From Planctomycetia bacterium (GTDB lineage Bacteria; Planctomycetota; Planctomycetia; Gemmatales; Gemmataceae): 34,475 nt of DNA. The stretch spans positions 1 to 34,475 of the forward strand of contig SXID01000066.1 in assembly GCA_005772955.1 (NCBI GenBank). Reading direction: 5' to 3'. The position numbers and the translations under genes are program-made. Below the pieces are notes generated by a model. It did not search any database. It saw only the letters and a list, made by a program, of their open reading frames with translations, and was not told the DNA's origin. Below, one piece after another: positions 15,558 through 24,553 of the stretch (within the stretch, counting starts at the first letter, position 1; every line of letters begins with the position of its first letter).

Positions 15558-16418
15558 TCACGCGATCATCACGATGCGAGACAACAGCTCCGGGAGCGGC
15601 GATTCCAGTTCCCGCCGATCCCCATTAAAGGGATGGTCGAAGGCAAGACGCCACGCGTGCAAGCACAACCGGCGCACCGGGTCGGTGGTCGCACCGTACA
15701 TCTTGTCGCCCGCGACCGGGCACCCCAGGCCCGCCAGGTGAACGCGGATCTGGTGCTTGCGCCCGGTCTCCAGTCCCACCTCCACGAGCGAATACTTGCC
15801 GCGCGTTTCGCGAACCGTGTACCGCGACACGGCTCGCTTCGCGTCCTTGCCGGGGTGTTTGCTCGCGCGCACGCGAAGGTCGCGCCCTTCGGTCAGGTAG
15901 TTCTCGACCAACCCCGCGGCCGATTCAGGCGCGCCCTCCACCACCGCGAGGTAGGTCTTGGTCACCGATTCCCAGTTCGCTTGAAGCTGATCGCGAACGT
16001 CGGTACTTCGCGCGAAGAGGAGCAAGCCGGACGTGTCGCGGTCGAGCCGGTGAACGACGAACGGGCGCCCGGCGTTCCGCGCCGCGAGGTGCGCGCTCAT
16101 CCGCACGAACGCGGTGTCGGTCTTCTCCGATTCGGTAGCGACGGTGAGGAGGCCCGAAGGCTTGTCGATCACGACGAGGTACGCGTCTTCGTGGACGATC
16201 ACGATGCCGGACACGTCCGCGGCGACCGGTGCCTCACGCGAAACGCTCACTGTGTCGCCGGGGCGCAGCGCGTGATCGTGCCGCGTGACGGAAGTGCCGT
16301 TCACGTGAACGCGCCCGGAGCGGAGCACCTGCTTCACTCGCGTGCGGTTCATTGGTGCGAGTGCTGTGAGCAAGAAGTCGAGGAGCTGTGATTCGGCGGT
16401 GGGCGTCAGGTCGCGCAT
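15558..16418 (-). CDS. RluA-family pseudouridine synthase
   Basis: A 286-aa cytosolic enzyme that converts uridine to pseudouridine in rRNA or tRNA. Residues about 10-60 form an S4 RNA-binding domain (LRSGRVHVNG and LRPGDTV). The catalytic motif HRLDRDTSGLLLFA starts at H123 with catalytic D126. GRKHQIRVHLAGLGCPVAGD, typical of RluA-type enzymes, lies toward the C-terminus. Whether it is an RluA, RluC or RluD type cannot be decided. The ATG at 16418 starts inside the aldo/keto reductase gene, a 13-nt overlap, so the two are likely translated together. The frame is open upstream to 16901, but that part is a shadow of the reductase. An RNA-modifying enzyme behind a metabolic cluster probably just shares its transcript. 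Confidence 0.92.
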   Translation of the reverse strand: MRDLTPTAESQLLDFLLTALAPMNRTRVKQVLRSGRVHVNGTSVTRHDHALRPGDTVSVSREAPVAADVSGIVIVHEDAYLVVIDKPSGLLTVATESEKTDTAFVRMSAHLAARNAGRPFVVHRLDRDTSGLLLFARSTDVRDQLQANWESVTKTYLAVVEGAPESAAGLVENYLTEGRDLRVRASKHPGKDAKRAVSRYTVRETRGKYSLVEVGLETGRKHQIRVHLAGLGCPVAGDKMYGATTDPVRRLCLHAWRLAFDHPFNGDRRELESPLPELLSRIVMIA

Positions 16419-17317
16419 CGCGAAACCTCCGCGACGTGTGCCGGCGAACCGAACCCAATGATCGCGGACGACACCGCCGCGTGACCCAGCACGAAGCGCA
16501 GCGCGAGTTCCGTCGGCGTGAATCGCCCAACGGCGTTCTCGCGGAGGTGCTTCGCGCGTTCCGAATCGCGTTCGTAGAGCGCGAGCGGGAAGTACGGCGT
16601 CTTCAGCGTGTGCGCGCTCGGCGGTTGATCGAGCAGCGCCCCGCCCGCGAACACGCGAATCGCGAACACGCCCATGTTCATCTGGGCGCAGTCCGCGATG
16701 ATGTTCCCGTAATCGGTTTCGCCGGGTGCACAGGTCGCACTGCCCGCGCTCGGGTTCAAGATGTTGAACGGCACCTGCATCGTGTCGAACACACCCGAGC
16801 GCACCACTTCGCGCATCGCTTCCGGGTGCCCAGTCCCGGTCAGTCCGATGTGCCGTACCAAGCCCGCGTCGCGCACCTTCGCCATTGCTTCCGCGATGCA
16901 AAGGACGTCTCGCGGCGCGATCGCAGCCGGCTCGTCGTCGCGGTGGCGTGTTATTCCGTTATGAAGCTGAAGCAGTGTGGCGTGTGATACGCGCAGCCGT
17001 TTCAAGCTCTCTTCGACTGAGCGCCGCACGTAGTCCTCGGGGTTATCGAGCACCTCCGCGGACACGCGAACTTTGGTGGCGATGTGGAAACGGTCGGACA
17101 CTCCGAGTTCCGCGAGCGCGCGACCAAGGTTCGCTTCCGACTGCCCCTGCCCGTAGCCGGGCGCAGTGTCGAACCAGTTGACACCGGCACCGATCGCACG
17201 CTCAACCGTGGCCAGTTGCGCCGCATGGTCGTTGCCGGTCATGAGGCCCGATACCGGGCCCGCGCCGAACGCGACCGCCGACACCGTCAACCCCGTGCGC
17301 CCCAGCGTGCGGCACAT
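16406..17317 (-). CDS. Aldo/keto reductase
   Basis: A 303-aa NAD(P)H-dependent oxidoreductase with a TIM-barrel fold that reduces aldehydes or ketones or oxidises sugar alcohols and lactols. The catalytic tetrad is visible at the usual spacing: D50 and Y55 (FDTAPGYG), K82 (IATKVR) and H119 (LLQLHN). The start MCRTLGRTGLTVSAVAFGAG is typical of AKR families acting on sugars, such as the L-fucose or galactose dehydrogenase-like group. I chose the ATG at 17317, which overlaps the upstream dehydrogenase stop by one base (TGATG); a GTG one codon earlier is possible. It overlaps the pseudouridine synthase gene by 13 nt. Within the cluster it probably acts on the sugar or sugar acid imported by the MFS protein. 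The substrate is not readable from sequence. Confidence 0.88.
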   Translation of the reverse strand: MCRTLGRTGLTVSAVAFGAGPVSGLMTGNDHAAQLATVERAIGAGVNWFDTAPGYGQGQSEANLGRALAELGVSDRFHIATKVRVSAEVLDNPEDYVRRSVEESLKRLRVSHATLLQLHNGITRHRDDEPAAIAPRDVLCIAEAMAKVRDAGLVRHIGLTGTGHPEAMREVVRSGVFDTMQVPFNILNPSAGSATCAPGETDYGNIIADCAQMNMGVFAIRVFAGGALLDQPPSAHTLKTPYFPLALYERDSERAKHLRENAVGRFTPTELALRFVLGHAAVSSAIIGFGSPAHVAEVSRCAT

Positions 17318-18180
17318 CACGGTTGCTCTCCCTCGAACGCGAGAATCACCGCGCTGTTATCACACTCACCGAAGCCACGCTCCACGAGTTCCGTGAGTAC
17401 CTCTTCGTGCATCGTGCTGAACGGTAGTGCCGCCCCGACCTCGCCACCCGTTTCGAGGATCAACCGCACGTCCTTGAGGTGCTGCGACAGCTTTGCGTGC
17501 GGCTCGAAATAGCCCGATATCATCCGCTGTCCTTTCGTGTCCATCGCGCGCGAGTACGCGGCACCCGTGCGGAGAATGTTGAATGTCTGCTCCATTTCGA
17601 GACCGCAGCGCCGCGCTAACGCGAGTCCTTCCGCGAGCGCCACGCGGTTCAAACCGAGAACGAGGTTAATGATGAGTTTGATCCGCGCCCCGCTCCCCCA
17701 CGGGCCAACGTGAAAACACCTCTCACCGAACAGCCGCAAGACCGGGTCGATTCGCTCGAACACCTTCGCCTTCCCGCCCGCGGTGACAACCAGGGTGCCG
17801 TTGCGTGCGTCCGGTCCGGTGCCACTAAGCGTGGCGTCGAGGTAGTCGCAATCGACCGCGGCAAGCGCCTTCCCAGTAGCCGCGGTCGCGTTCGGTTCGC
17901 CCGTGGTGGTGTCGATGATCGTGGCCCCGCGAACCGAATCACCGGCCTCCGCGACCACCGCGGCGACAACATTACTATCCGGCAAGCTGAAGACGACGGT
18001 CTTTACCGAACCGAACACCTCACACACGGATTGCACCGGCTCGCCGCCGATCTCCGCGAGCCTCGCACGGCACTCCTCCCGCGGGTCGTAACCGACAACG
18101 CGAAGCCCGTGCGGTGCGCGGAGGCGTTGTGCCAGCGCGCCACCCATCAACCCCAAACCGATCATGCCGATCGCGTCCAT
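17317..18180 (-). CDS. 3-hydroxyisobutyrate-dehydrogenase-family oxidoreductase
   Basis: A 287-aa beta-hydroxyacid dehydrogenase. The N-terminal Rossmann fold has GLGLMG (8-13). The substrate-binding segment DATLSGTGPDARNGTLV (115-131) corresponds to the family DAPVSGG motif, with two small-residue changes. The catalytic lysine is probably K168 in GSGARIKLIINL. Known members oxidise 3-hydroxyisobutyrate, tartronate semialdehyde, 6-phosphogluconate-like acids or sulfolactaldehyde. Next to an MFS transporter and an aldo/keto reductase, a role in sugar-acid breakdown is plausible. I chose the ATG at 18180, one base after the MFS stop codon; the frame runs to 18219, but that would overlap the MFS gene. 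The downstream gene starts within the stop (TGATG). Confidence 0.88.
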   Translation of the reverse strand: MDAIGMIGLGLMGGALAQRLRAPHGLRVVGYDPREECRARLAEIGGEPVQSVCEVFGSVKTVVFSLPDSNVVAAVVAEAGDSVRGATIIDTTTGEPNATAATGKALAAVDCDYLDATLSGTGPDARNGTLVVTAGGKAKVFERIDPVLRLFGERCFHVGPWGSGARIKLIINLVLGLNRVALAEGLALARRCGLEMEQTFNILRTGAAYSRAMDTKGQRMISGYFEPHAKLSQHLKDVRLILETGGEVGAALPFSTMHEEVLTELVERGFGECDNSAVILAFEGEQP

Positions 18181-18181
18181 T

Positions 18182-19483
18182 TCAGTCCTCCAATTTGCCG
18201 CCGGTCGCTCGCGGGACAAACCAGATTATCAGCATCCCGACACCGTAAATCATGCCGCTCCACAGCCCGACTTGCGAGTAGTTGCCGGAAAACTGATCGA
18301 GCAGGAACCCGGCCGAGAGTACCACAATCGCCGCGACCACACGACCCGTGTTGAACGAGATGCCGGTCCCAGTGGAGCGTACACGTGTGGGAAACAACTC
18401 CGGCAGGAACAGCGGCAACCACCCGAAGTACGTGATACCGACGAACCCCAACACGAACGTGAATATCTGGAACTGCGGGTGCAGCGGGTCGAGTTGCGAG
18501 AAAATGTACGTACTGACCGCGAGCGTGCCGAGGCTGATGAAGAAGTAGCTCAAGCGCCGGCCGAGAACGCTCGCGACGACCCCGCCGAGCAAGCTGCCGA
18601 ACACCGCGCCGCCGGACCGCGTCATCTGCGTCTTCGCCTTGCTCCGCGCGTCCGGCTTCTTCACCTCACCGCCACTCGCGAGCGCCTTCTGTTGTTGCGC
18701 GTGGTCAGTCCACGGAACGACCCAGTTCGCGTTCGCGGCGGAGCCGACAACCGGAATCGCGCCGAGCATCACGCCGAGAACTGTGCGCGACAGCAGCGGC
18801 GGTGTCAGCACCGCGCGCAGCGGCGACGCACTCGCCTGCGCCTCGTTCGCCTGTGCGCGGCTCGCCAACCAGCGCGGCGATTCCGGCACGCACAGTAGAA
18901 TCAGCACGCCGATTATGCACGGCGACGCGGCGACGAGAAACGCCCACCGCCACGACTCCTGTTCGATGGGGAACGCGTAGCCGATCGCGCCGAGCAGCAC
19001 GAAGCCGACGTTCGCGGCGGCACCGAGCAGCCCCGCCAAGAACGGGCGCGACGCGTTCGGCCACGCCTCCGCGACGAGCGCCACCGCGTTCGGCCACACA
19101 CCGCCCACGCCCAGACACGCGACGAACCGCACCACAAGCATGGTGCCCACGTCATTCACGAAGTAACACGCGAGCGTTCCCAGCGAGTAGCACAGCACGC
19201 CCGCGCCGAGCGAGCGCGTGCGCCCGATGCGGTCGCCAAGAAAACCGAACAACCACCCACCGACCGCGGCCCCGAACAGGAACGCGGCCTGGAACCACGT
19301 GAACCAGCGCGTCACGTCCTTCTCCGGCGTGGATGTGCCGAGTAGTTCGAGCGTCATCTGCCGGTGGATGAGAACGAACAGCGAGATTTCCATCCCCGCG
19401 AACATCCACGCGAGGAACGCGGCGCCGAGCACGCCGTACCGCTGCGTACGTGTGAGTGATTGAACCTGAGAAGTGTCGCTCAC
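18182..19483 (-). CDS. MFS transporter, sugar/aromatic-acid-like
   Basis: A 433-aa multi-pass inner-membrane transporter. It has the motif GDRIGRTRSL (83-92) between helices 2 and 3, and LPELFPTRVRSTGTG in the second half, a pattern of the sugar-transporter Pfam family and of aromatic-acid:H+ symporters. The loop with SGGEVKKPDARSKAKTQMTR is a basic cytosolic segment between the two six-helix halves. The start is GTG at 19483, overlapping the TGA of the beta-helix gene (GTGA). It probably imports a product released by the exported beta-helix and DUF1501 proteins and passes it to the two dehydrogenases downstream. It differs from the other MFS protein at 3057 and is not a recent copy. The substrate is unknown. 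Confidence 0.85.
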   Translation of the reverse strand: MSDTSQVQSLTRTQRYGVLGAAFLAWMFAGMEISLFVLIHRQMTLELLGTSTPEKDVTRWFTWFQAAFLFGAAVGGWLFGFLGDRIGRTRSLGAGVLCYSLGTLACYFVNDVGTMLVVRFVACLGVGGVWPNAVALVAEAWPNASRPFLAGLLGAAANVGFVLLGAIGYAFPIEQESWRWAFLVAASPCIIGVLILLCVPESPRWLASRAQANEAQASASPLRAVLTPPLLSRTVLGVMLGAIPVVGSAANANWVVPWTDHAQQQKALASGGEVKKPDARSKAKTQMTRSGGAVFGSLLGGVVASVLGRRLSYFFISLGTLAVSTYIFSQLDPLHPQFQIFTFVLGFVGITYFGWLPLFLPELFPTRVRSTGTGISFNTGRVVAAIVVLSAGFLLDQFSGNYSQVGLWSGMIYGVGMLIIWFVPRATGGKLED

Positions 19484-21450
19484 CAGTCGCGCCCCAATCT
19501 GTTGTTCGGGCCGACCTGGAGCCGTTCGGGGCCAAACGGGAGCGCGCCGATATCGGGCTTGCCCTTGTCCTCTTTGCGCAGCGGGTCCGGCCAGTCGGCG
19601 GGCAGTTCAATTCCCGCGTCGAGGAGCGGGCTGCCCTTCTCGAGGCAGAACTCCTTGTCGAACTTGGGGTCGGCCACGCGGCAGTTCGTCGTCGAACCGG
19701 GCGCGTGAAGTTTCTGACTCGCGACGAACGCCGGCGACTTGCGGAACTTGTCGAAGAACGTCGCGCCGACCTTCTCCGGCACGCCAGGCGCCCAATACAG
19801 GTTGCCGTCGGCGACACAGTCCGCGACTGGGTCCGGGAGCGCGAATGCGGGCAACTTGTCGCCGTGCAGGAACACGTTGTTGAAGACGCGTCGCGTTTGA
19901 GGCACCCGTGACGCGGCGAACGTCGCCATCGCGGTGTCGCGCGAGCCGCCCGCGGTCACGAACGTGTTGTGGTAGATGTTCATCGCGGACCACGGCGGCG
20001 AACCGTGATCGCCGATCACCTTGCCGGTCGCAAGCCCCGGCTCCGCGCGTCTCGTGGTCGGGCGCCCGGTTTGAAGCGTGCCGCGAAGGTCGAACACGTT
20101 GCGGTACACAAACACCTTATCCGGTGCGAGCGGTTCCGTGCCGCCGAACGCGAGGGCTGTAAGCATCGCTCCAAATCTGTTCTGGTAGATGTGAATCTGC
20201 GCGTCCTTCTTGTCGAGTTTGTGCCGCGCGTACATCGGGCTGAGGTAGATGCCGTCGTCCTGAAGCCCTTCCATCAGGTTGTGATGGAACTTCACGTTGA
20301 TGCCACCAAGATAAATGCCGTCGTGCGAGTCCGTGAACTCGCAATACTCGATCTCCCAGTTGTCGTTTTGCGGCGTGGCGTACACCGACGACTCGCGCCC
20401 GGAGTCGAGTTCGAGGAGCGCGTGCGTGTTGAGGCGCGAGATGTTCCGGTGCGGCCGGCCGGGGTAGTCGCGCTTGCTGCCGTCGGTGCGGAACGTCCAC
20501 GGCGCAACGTTCCCGTAGAACCGGCACCCGGCCAACTTCAGCGGCCCGGCGCAGCCGGCGCGAATGCCGTACGCGCCGCACCACACCGTCACGTTGTCGA
20601 ATTCAACGTGCTGCGCGTGATCGAGCATCACCGCGGTGTAGCCCGATCCGCGAACAACAACGTCACTGATGCGAACGTGCTTCGCGCCGTCAAGGTGAAG
20701 CGGAACAGAGTTGAACCGCGAGAGGACGAGTGGCAGCTTTCGCGGATCGGTTTCGCCCGCGTAGTTCGGAATCGGCTTGGGAAGGTTGGTGTGAGCGAGC
20801 CGCGCGTAGATGTATCCGGTCTCGCGGTCGTACCACAGGCCCGGCCCGCAGTACAGCGGTTTGATGTCGCTCTCGGCTTGCTTGTCCCAGTTCTCCCAGT
20901 CGATGAGTTCGTTGGTCGCGCGCAGGTCTTGCGCGTGGTGGTACGTCTGAAGTCCGATCATGGAATCGCCGAAGGAGCCGAGCACGTCGCGAAGGTTCGG
21001 GTAGGTGCGCTTCGAGCGGTACTCGCCCGGTGCGCCCTTCGGCACCGGTTCCCACGCCTCGCCCGGCGTGTCGAGGAACTCGCGCATCCCGCCGTCGATG
21101 ATCGCTTGTTCGCCGGGCACGGAGCGAATGGAGATCGGCGCACCCGGTTTTCCCGTGCGCGCGACGTAGACGTTCTCGTAGTAGGTGCCGCCGTGCAGGT
21201 AGAGCGTGTCGCCAGCCTTGAGTTGCTTCACGCCATGCGCGATCGTCTTCCACGCGTTCGCTTTCGTGCCGTCCTTCGCGTCGTCACCCTTCGTGGGGTG
21301 AACGAAGAGCGCGCGCCCGAACAGACCGGGAAGAACTCCGACCGCGGGGTGCGGCTTCGGGTTCTGGCGCAGCGGCGGGTGCGATTGCACATCGGCCGCG
21401 AAAGCAGTGGGCGCGGTGAGGAGCAAGGCGAGCGCGGAGAGACGGAACAC
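19480..21450 (-). CDS. Secreted right-handed parallel beta-helix protein
   Basis: A 656-aa protein starting at GTG 21450, chosen because the next residues form a signal peptide (FRLSALALLLTAPTAFA) and GGAG lies a few bases upstream. After it comes a DUF1565-like entry, ALFVHPTKGDDAKDGT and AGDTLYLHGGTYYENVYV (about 47-95). A long series of helix coils follows, with YCEFTDSHDGIYLGG, LMEGLQDDGIYLSP and IYHNTFV as repeated turns. It ends near DIGALPFG, a common ending of such proteins. The fold is shared by pectate and alginate lyases and by binding proteins; no catalytic triad can be assigned. The gene sits 10 bp after a DUF1501 gene and overlaps the MFS start. A polysaccharide-binding or lyase role is plausible but unproven. 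Confidence 0.85.
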   Translation of the reverse strand: MFRLSALALLLTAPTAFAADVQSHPPLRQNPKPHPAVGVLPGLFGRALFVHPTKGDDAKDGTKANAWKTIAHGVKQLKAGDTLYLHGGTYYENVYVARTGKPGAPISIRSVPGEQAIIDGGMREFLDTPGEAWEPVPKGAPGEYRSKRTYPNLRDVLGSFGDSMIGLQTYHHAQDLRATNELIDWENWDKQAESDIKPLYCGPGLWYDRETGYIYARLAHTNLPKPIPNYAGETDPRKLPLVLSRFNSVPLHLDGAKHVRISDVVVRGSGYTAVMLDHAQHVEFDNVTVWCGAYGIRAGCAGPLKLAGCRFYGNVAPWTFRTDGSKRDYPGRPHRNISRLNTHALLELDSGRESSVYATPQNDNWEIEYCEFTDSHDGIYLGGINVKFHHNLMEGLQDDGIYLSPMYARHKLDKKDAQIHIYQNRFGAMLTALAFGGTEPLAPDKVFVYRNVFDLRGTLQTGRPTTRRAEPGLATGKVIGDHGSPPWSAMNIYHNTFVTAGGSRDTAMATFAASRVPQTRRVFNNVFLHGDKLPAFALPDPVADCVADGNLYWAPGVPEKVGATFFDKFRKSPAFVASQKLHAPGSTTNCRVADPKFDKEFCLEKGSPLLDAGIELPADWPDPLRKEDKGKPDIGALPFGPERLQVGPNNRLGRDW

Positions 21451-21460
21451 GGTTGGCTCC

Positions 21461-22948
21461 TTATGCGAAAACCTCTTGCCGCACCTTGCCGTCGCCCGCG
21501 ATGTGCGCGGGTTTGCCCTGCGCGTCGGGCACAGTGGTGTGAACGTCGATGCCGAGCAGGTGGAACGCGGTCGCGAGAATGTCCTTCGGTGACACCGGGA
21601 TGTCACGGACTTCGCCGCCGTGCTTGTCGGTGCTGCCGACGACCTTGCCGCGCGCGATCCCGCCGCCGGCCATCGCCACCGAGTACGCCCGCGACCAGTG
21701 GTGCCGCCCGGCGCCCTTTGGTTTAGGGTCGATCTTCGGCGTGCGCCCGTGTTCGCTCATCCAGATCACGAGCGTTTCGTCCAGGAGGCCGCGCGCTTCG
21801 AGATCGAGCAGCAGCGCCGGGTACGCGGTGTCGAAGCCCGGAAGCAGGTACTCTTTCAGCCGCGGGTAGTGGTTCGCGTGCGTGTCCCAGGCGCAACCGG
21901 AGAACTGACCGAAGCCGTCCCAGAACACCGTGACGAACTTCGAGCCGGCTTCCACCAGCCGCCGCGCGCACAAGCACGACTGACCGAAAAGCGTGGCGCC
22001 ATAGCGCTCGCGCACGCTCAGCGGTTCGCGACTCACATCGAGCGCGTTTCGCATCTTGTTCGTGGTGAGCAGAGAGAACGCCATGTCACGGAACTTGTCG
22101 TGTCCGTCGGTTGTGGCGCGAGCGCGAGCAGCGTCGAACTGCGCGAGCAGCGAGCGCCGATCATTCAGGCGCGCGGCCGGCACTTCGGGCGGAAGCTCGC
22201 CGGTCGAAGACAGCCTAAACTGCCCATCGAGGCCGCATGCCGCGAACGGGTCCATGAATTCCTTCGACTGCCCGTCGGTGTACTTCGGGGCGATCTTCTT
22301 CCCGGCGCCTTCATAGGACGCCCACACCGGGTCGAACCCCTGACCGAGAAACGCCGCGTACGGCCCGGCACTCACGTTCTGGTCGGTGCGCGAGTTGAGC
22401 AACCACGGCAGCCCAACGTTTCGCGGCACCGCCGGGGTAGGATCACCACTGAGTTTGGTTTCGAGGTAATCGACGATGGAGCCGATGAACGGCCAGTGAC
22501 GCGAATCGCGCGGCGCGGCTTCAAGTGCAGGCGTGTAAGTCGGAATCCCACTGACCGCGTAAGCGACACCGTGTTCGGGGTACGGGTGCGTGACCGACCG
22601 CACCACGGTCACGCGATCCAAGATCTTCGCGATGCGCGGGAGTAATTCGCACACGCGTACGCCGGGCAGCACGCTTGGAATGGACTTCAGTTCGCCCTGA
22701 ACTTCGGCGGGAGCGTCCGGCTTCGGGTCGAACGTCTCGTGCTGCGGCGGCGAGCCGTAGGGGAACAGCAGGATGCACGCCTTCGCGCGACCGAAAGACG
22801 AATCCTTCGCGGGCGTCGGTTCGCTCGCGCGGAGCTTCAAAAATGAAGGGAGCGTCAGCCCGAACGCGCCTAACCCGCCAACGTGCAGCAGGTCGCGCCG
22901 CGTCAGGCCGTCGGATAGCGTCTTCGGTGAACCGAGAATGCGAAACAC
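21461..22948 (-). CDS. DUF1501 protein, Tat-exported (paralogue D)
   Basis: A 495-aa DUF1501 protein starting at GTG 22948; the start is set by MFRILGSPK, which matches paralogue E, and by AGAGGAAC upstream. Its Tat signal is TRRDLLHVGGLGAFG (16-30). The active-site-like motif is divergent: YGSPPQHETFDPKPD (64-78) has Q where A, B and C have H, with H moved one place, and the C-terminal motif reads GAGRHHW in place of GRDHW. SEHGRTPKID also replaces GEMGRTPR. If these residues bind metal in the family, D has altered ligands. It lies 43 bp after paralogue E and 10 bp before the beta-helix gene, so its partner set differs from that of A and B. Confidence 0.88.
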   Translation of the reverse strand: MFRILGSPKTLSDGLTRRDLLHVGGLGAFGLTLPSFLKLRASEPTPAKDSSFGRAKACILLFPYGSPPQHETFDPKPDAPAEVQGELKSIPSVLPGVRVCELLPRIAKILDRVTVVRSVTHPYPEHGVAYAVSGIPTYTPALEAAPRDSRHWPFIGSIVDYLETKLSGDPTPAVPRNVGLPWLLNSRTDQNVSAGPYAAFLGQGFDPVWASYEGAGKKIAPKYTDGQSKEFMDPFAACGLDGQFRLSSTGELPPEVPAARLNDRRSLLAQFDAARARATTDGHDKFRDMAFSLLTTNKMRNALDVSREPLSVRERYGATLFGQSCLCARRLVEAGSKFVTVFWDGFGQFSGCAWDTHANHYPRLKEYLLPGFDTAYPALLLDLEARGLLDETLVIWMSEHGRTPKIDPKPKGAGRHHWSRAYSVAMAGGGIARGKVVGSTDKHGGEVRDIPVSPKDILATAFHLLGIDVHTTVPDAQGKPAHIAGDGKVRQEVFA

Positions 22949-22991
22949 AACTGTTCCTCTCGCTCCCTGTTGGGTCGCGGCTAATCTGGTG

Positions 22992-24431
22992 TTACGCCAA
23001 CACCGCGCGGACCGGCGTGCCGTCGGCATAGAGCATGTGCGGGCGGTTGAGCCGGTCGCGGATCGCGACATCGGACCCGATGCCGCACAGGTGGTACACG
23101 GTCGCGAGCACGTCCTGCGGTGACACCGGACTGTCAGTCACGTAGGCGCCAATCTTGTCGCTCTTCCCATACACGACGCCACGTTGAACGCCCGCACCCG
23201 CGAACATCGCGCAATACGAACCGACCCAGTGGTCGCGCCCGGATCGGGCGTTCACTTTCGGCGTGCGGCCCATCTCGCTCATCACCACCACCAGCGTTTC
23301 ATCGAGCAGCCCGCGGTCTTCGAGATCGTCGAGCAGGGACGCGAGCGCGCGGTCGAGGCCCGGCAGCAGCCACCCTTCGCACGCCTTGAAGTGATCCCAG
23401 TGCGTGTCCCATCCCAGCGTCGCGATGTCCGGGCCTTCCTTCGTGCAGTCCCAAATCGCGGTGACGAGCGGAACCCCGGCTTCGACCAGTCGGCGCGACA
23501 TTAGCACGCTCTGACCGAACAGGTTCCAGCCGTACGCGTCGCGCAACTTCGTCGGCTCCGAGGAGATATCGAGTGCGCGTCGGAACTTCTCTGAGGTGAT
23601 GACGCCGAGGGCGCGCTTGCGGGAATCGTCGAACCCGTCGATCGCGGCCGACGACATCAGCCGACCGCGGGTCGCGTCGAGTTGGTCCACCAAACTCGAT
23701 CGCGATTTGAGCTGGTCGAGCGTGATATCGAGATCGAGATCCGCGCCGGGTGGAGCGAACTTCAGCTTCTCCGCCTTCACGCCGTTTGGGTTGAAAAGCA
23801 GTTCGCCATTGTTGCCGACGCGGGTACAAACCGGGTCGAACTTCGCGCCGAGGATGCCGCCATACGGCCCGGTGCGTGTGTAGCCTTCGAGCAGCCCGAG
23901 GCGGTTCGGGACACACACGTGATTCGGTATCGCGCCGTTGGCCCTGAGATCGCCGCCGCGCTCGCGCACGTGATGCACGGCCGACATGAAGAACGGCCAG
24001 TCCGACGGGATGCCAGGGTTGATACCCTTGATCGCGGTGCCGCCCAGCGTCGCGTGCTTCCCTGTCAGGACGAAACTGGTGTTGTGGTTCGAGTCCTCGC
24101 TGTGAACCGACCGAATCACCGACACTTTGTTCAGGCGCCGCGCCATCAGCGGCAGGTGTTCGCACACCGGGAAGCCGGGCAGCGCCGACGCGATCGGCTT
24201 GTACGGCCCGCGAATGTCAACCGGCCCGTCCGGCTTCATGTCGAACGTTTCGAGTTGACTCCACCCGCCGAACAGGAATAGACAGATGACCGACTTGGCT
24301 TTCGGCTTGGCTGCGGTCGCGAGCGCCGGCGCGCTGAGGCCACCGAGCAGCCCGAAGCCGCCCGCGACGAGCAAGTCGCGCCGACTGACACCGGCACAGG
24401 AGCGTTTCGGATTACCGAGGATGCGGAACAT
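22992..24431 (-). CDS. DUF1501 protein, Tat-exported (paralogue E)
   Basis: A 479-aa DUF1501 protein starting at ATG 24431 with MFRILGNPKR, then C12 and the Tat motif SRRDLLVAGGFGLLGG (16-31). The motif at 55-68 is GGWSQLETFDMKPD: the histidine of paralogues A-C is Q and the acidic residue is E. The C-terminal motif is SEMGRTPKVN and SGRDHW. The middle carries family-specific insertions (about 170-260) such as GEDDD-poor but asparagine-rich NGELLFNPNG. It opens a close-packed group with D and the beta-helix gene. D and E share the MFRILG start but differ in the metal-site motifs. A small hairpin lies 28-43 bp upstream of the start. Confidence 0.87.
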   Translation of the reverse strand: MFRILGNPKRSCAGVSRRDLLVAGGFGLLGGLSAPALATAAKPKAKSVICLFLFGGWSQLETFDMKPDGPVDIRGPYKPIASALPGFPVCEHLPLMARRLNKVSVIRSVHSEDSNHNTSFVLTGKHATLGGTAIKGINPGIPSDWPFFMSAVHHVRERGGDLRANGAIPNHVCVPNRLGLLEGYTRTGPYGGILGAKFDPVCTRVGNNGELLFNPNGVKAEKLKFAPPGADLDLDITLDQLKSRSSLVDQLDATRGRLMSSAAIDGFDDSRKRALGVITSEKFRRALDISSEPTKLRDAYGWNLFGQSVLMSRRLVEAGVPLVTAIWDCTKEGPDIATLGWDTHWDHFKACEGWLLPGLDRALASLLDDLEDRGLLDETLVVVMSEMGRTPKVNARSGRDHWVGSYCAMFAGAGVQRGVVYGKSDKIGAYVTDSPVSPQDVLATVYHLCGIGSDVAIRDRLNRPHMLYADGTPVRAVLA

Positions 24432-24458
24432 GCTTGTCTTTGGTAGGTGCCGCACGCC

Positions 24459-24474
24459 ACGCGGCTTGCCGCGT
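24459..24474. promoter_or_regulatory. Short hairpin upstream of DUF1501 paralogue E
   Basis: ACGCGGC (24459-24465) and GCCGCGT (24468-24474) pair perfectly around TT. The hairpin lies in the 122-bp gap between the phospholipase-like gene stop (24554) and the DUF1501 start (24431). It may be a terminator or attenuator for the upstream gene or a 5' untranslated structure. No T-tract follows on the minus strand. Confidence 0.35.
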
Positions 24475-24553
24475 AGCATCTTCGTAGGTTTCGCAGCGGC
24501 AGGATCACGTAAGGGTACCCGCTCGCAGGTGCCGAAGTCCAGCGCCACAGTCG

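Noticed and set aside
16419-16901. Upstream extension of the pseudouridine synthase frame
   Set aside because: This part is a shadow of the aldo/keto reductase gene; the S4 domain begins at the ATG at 16418.
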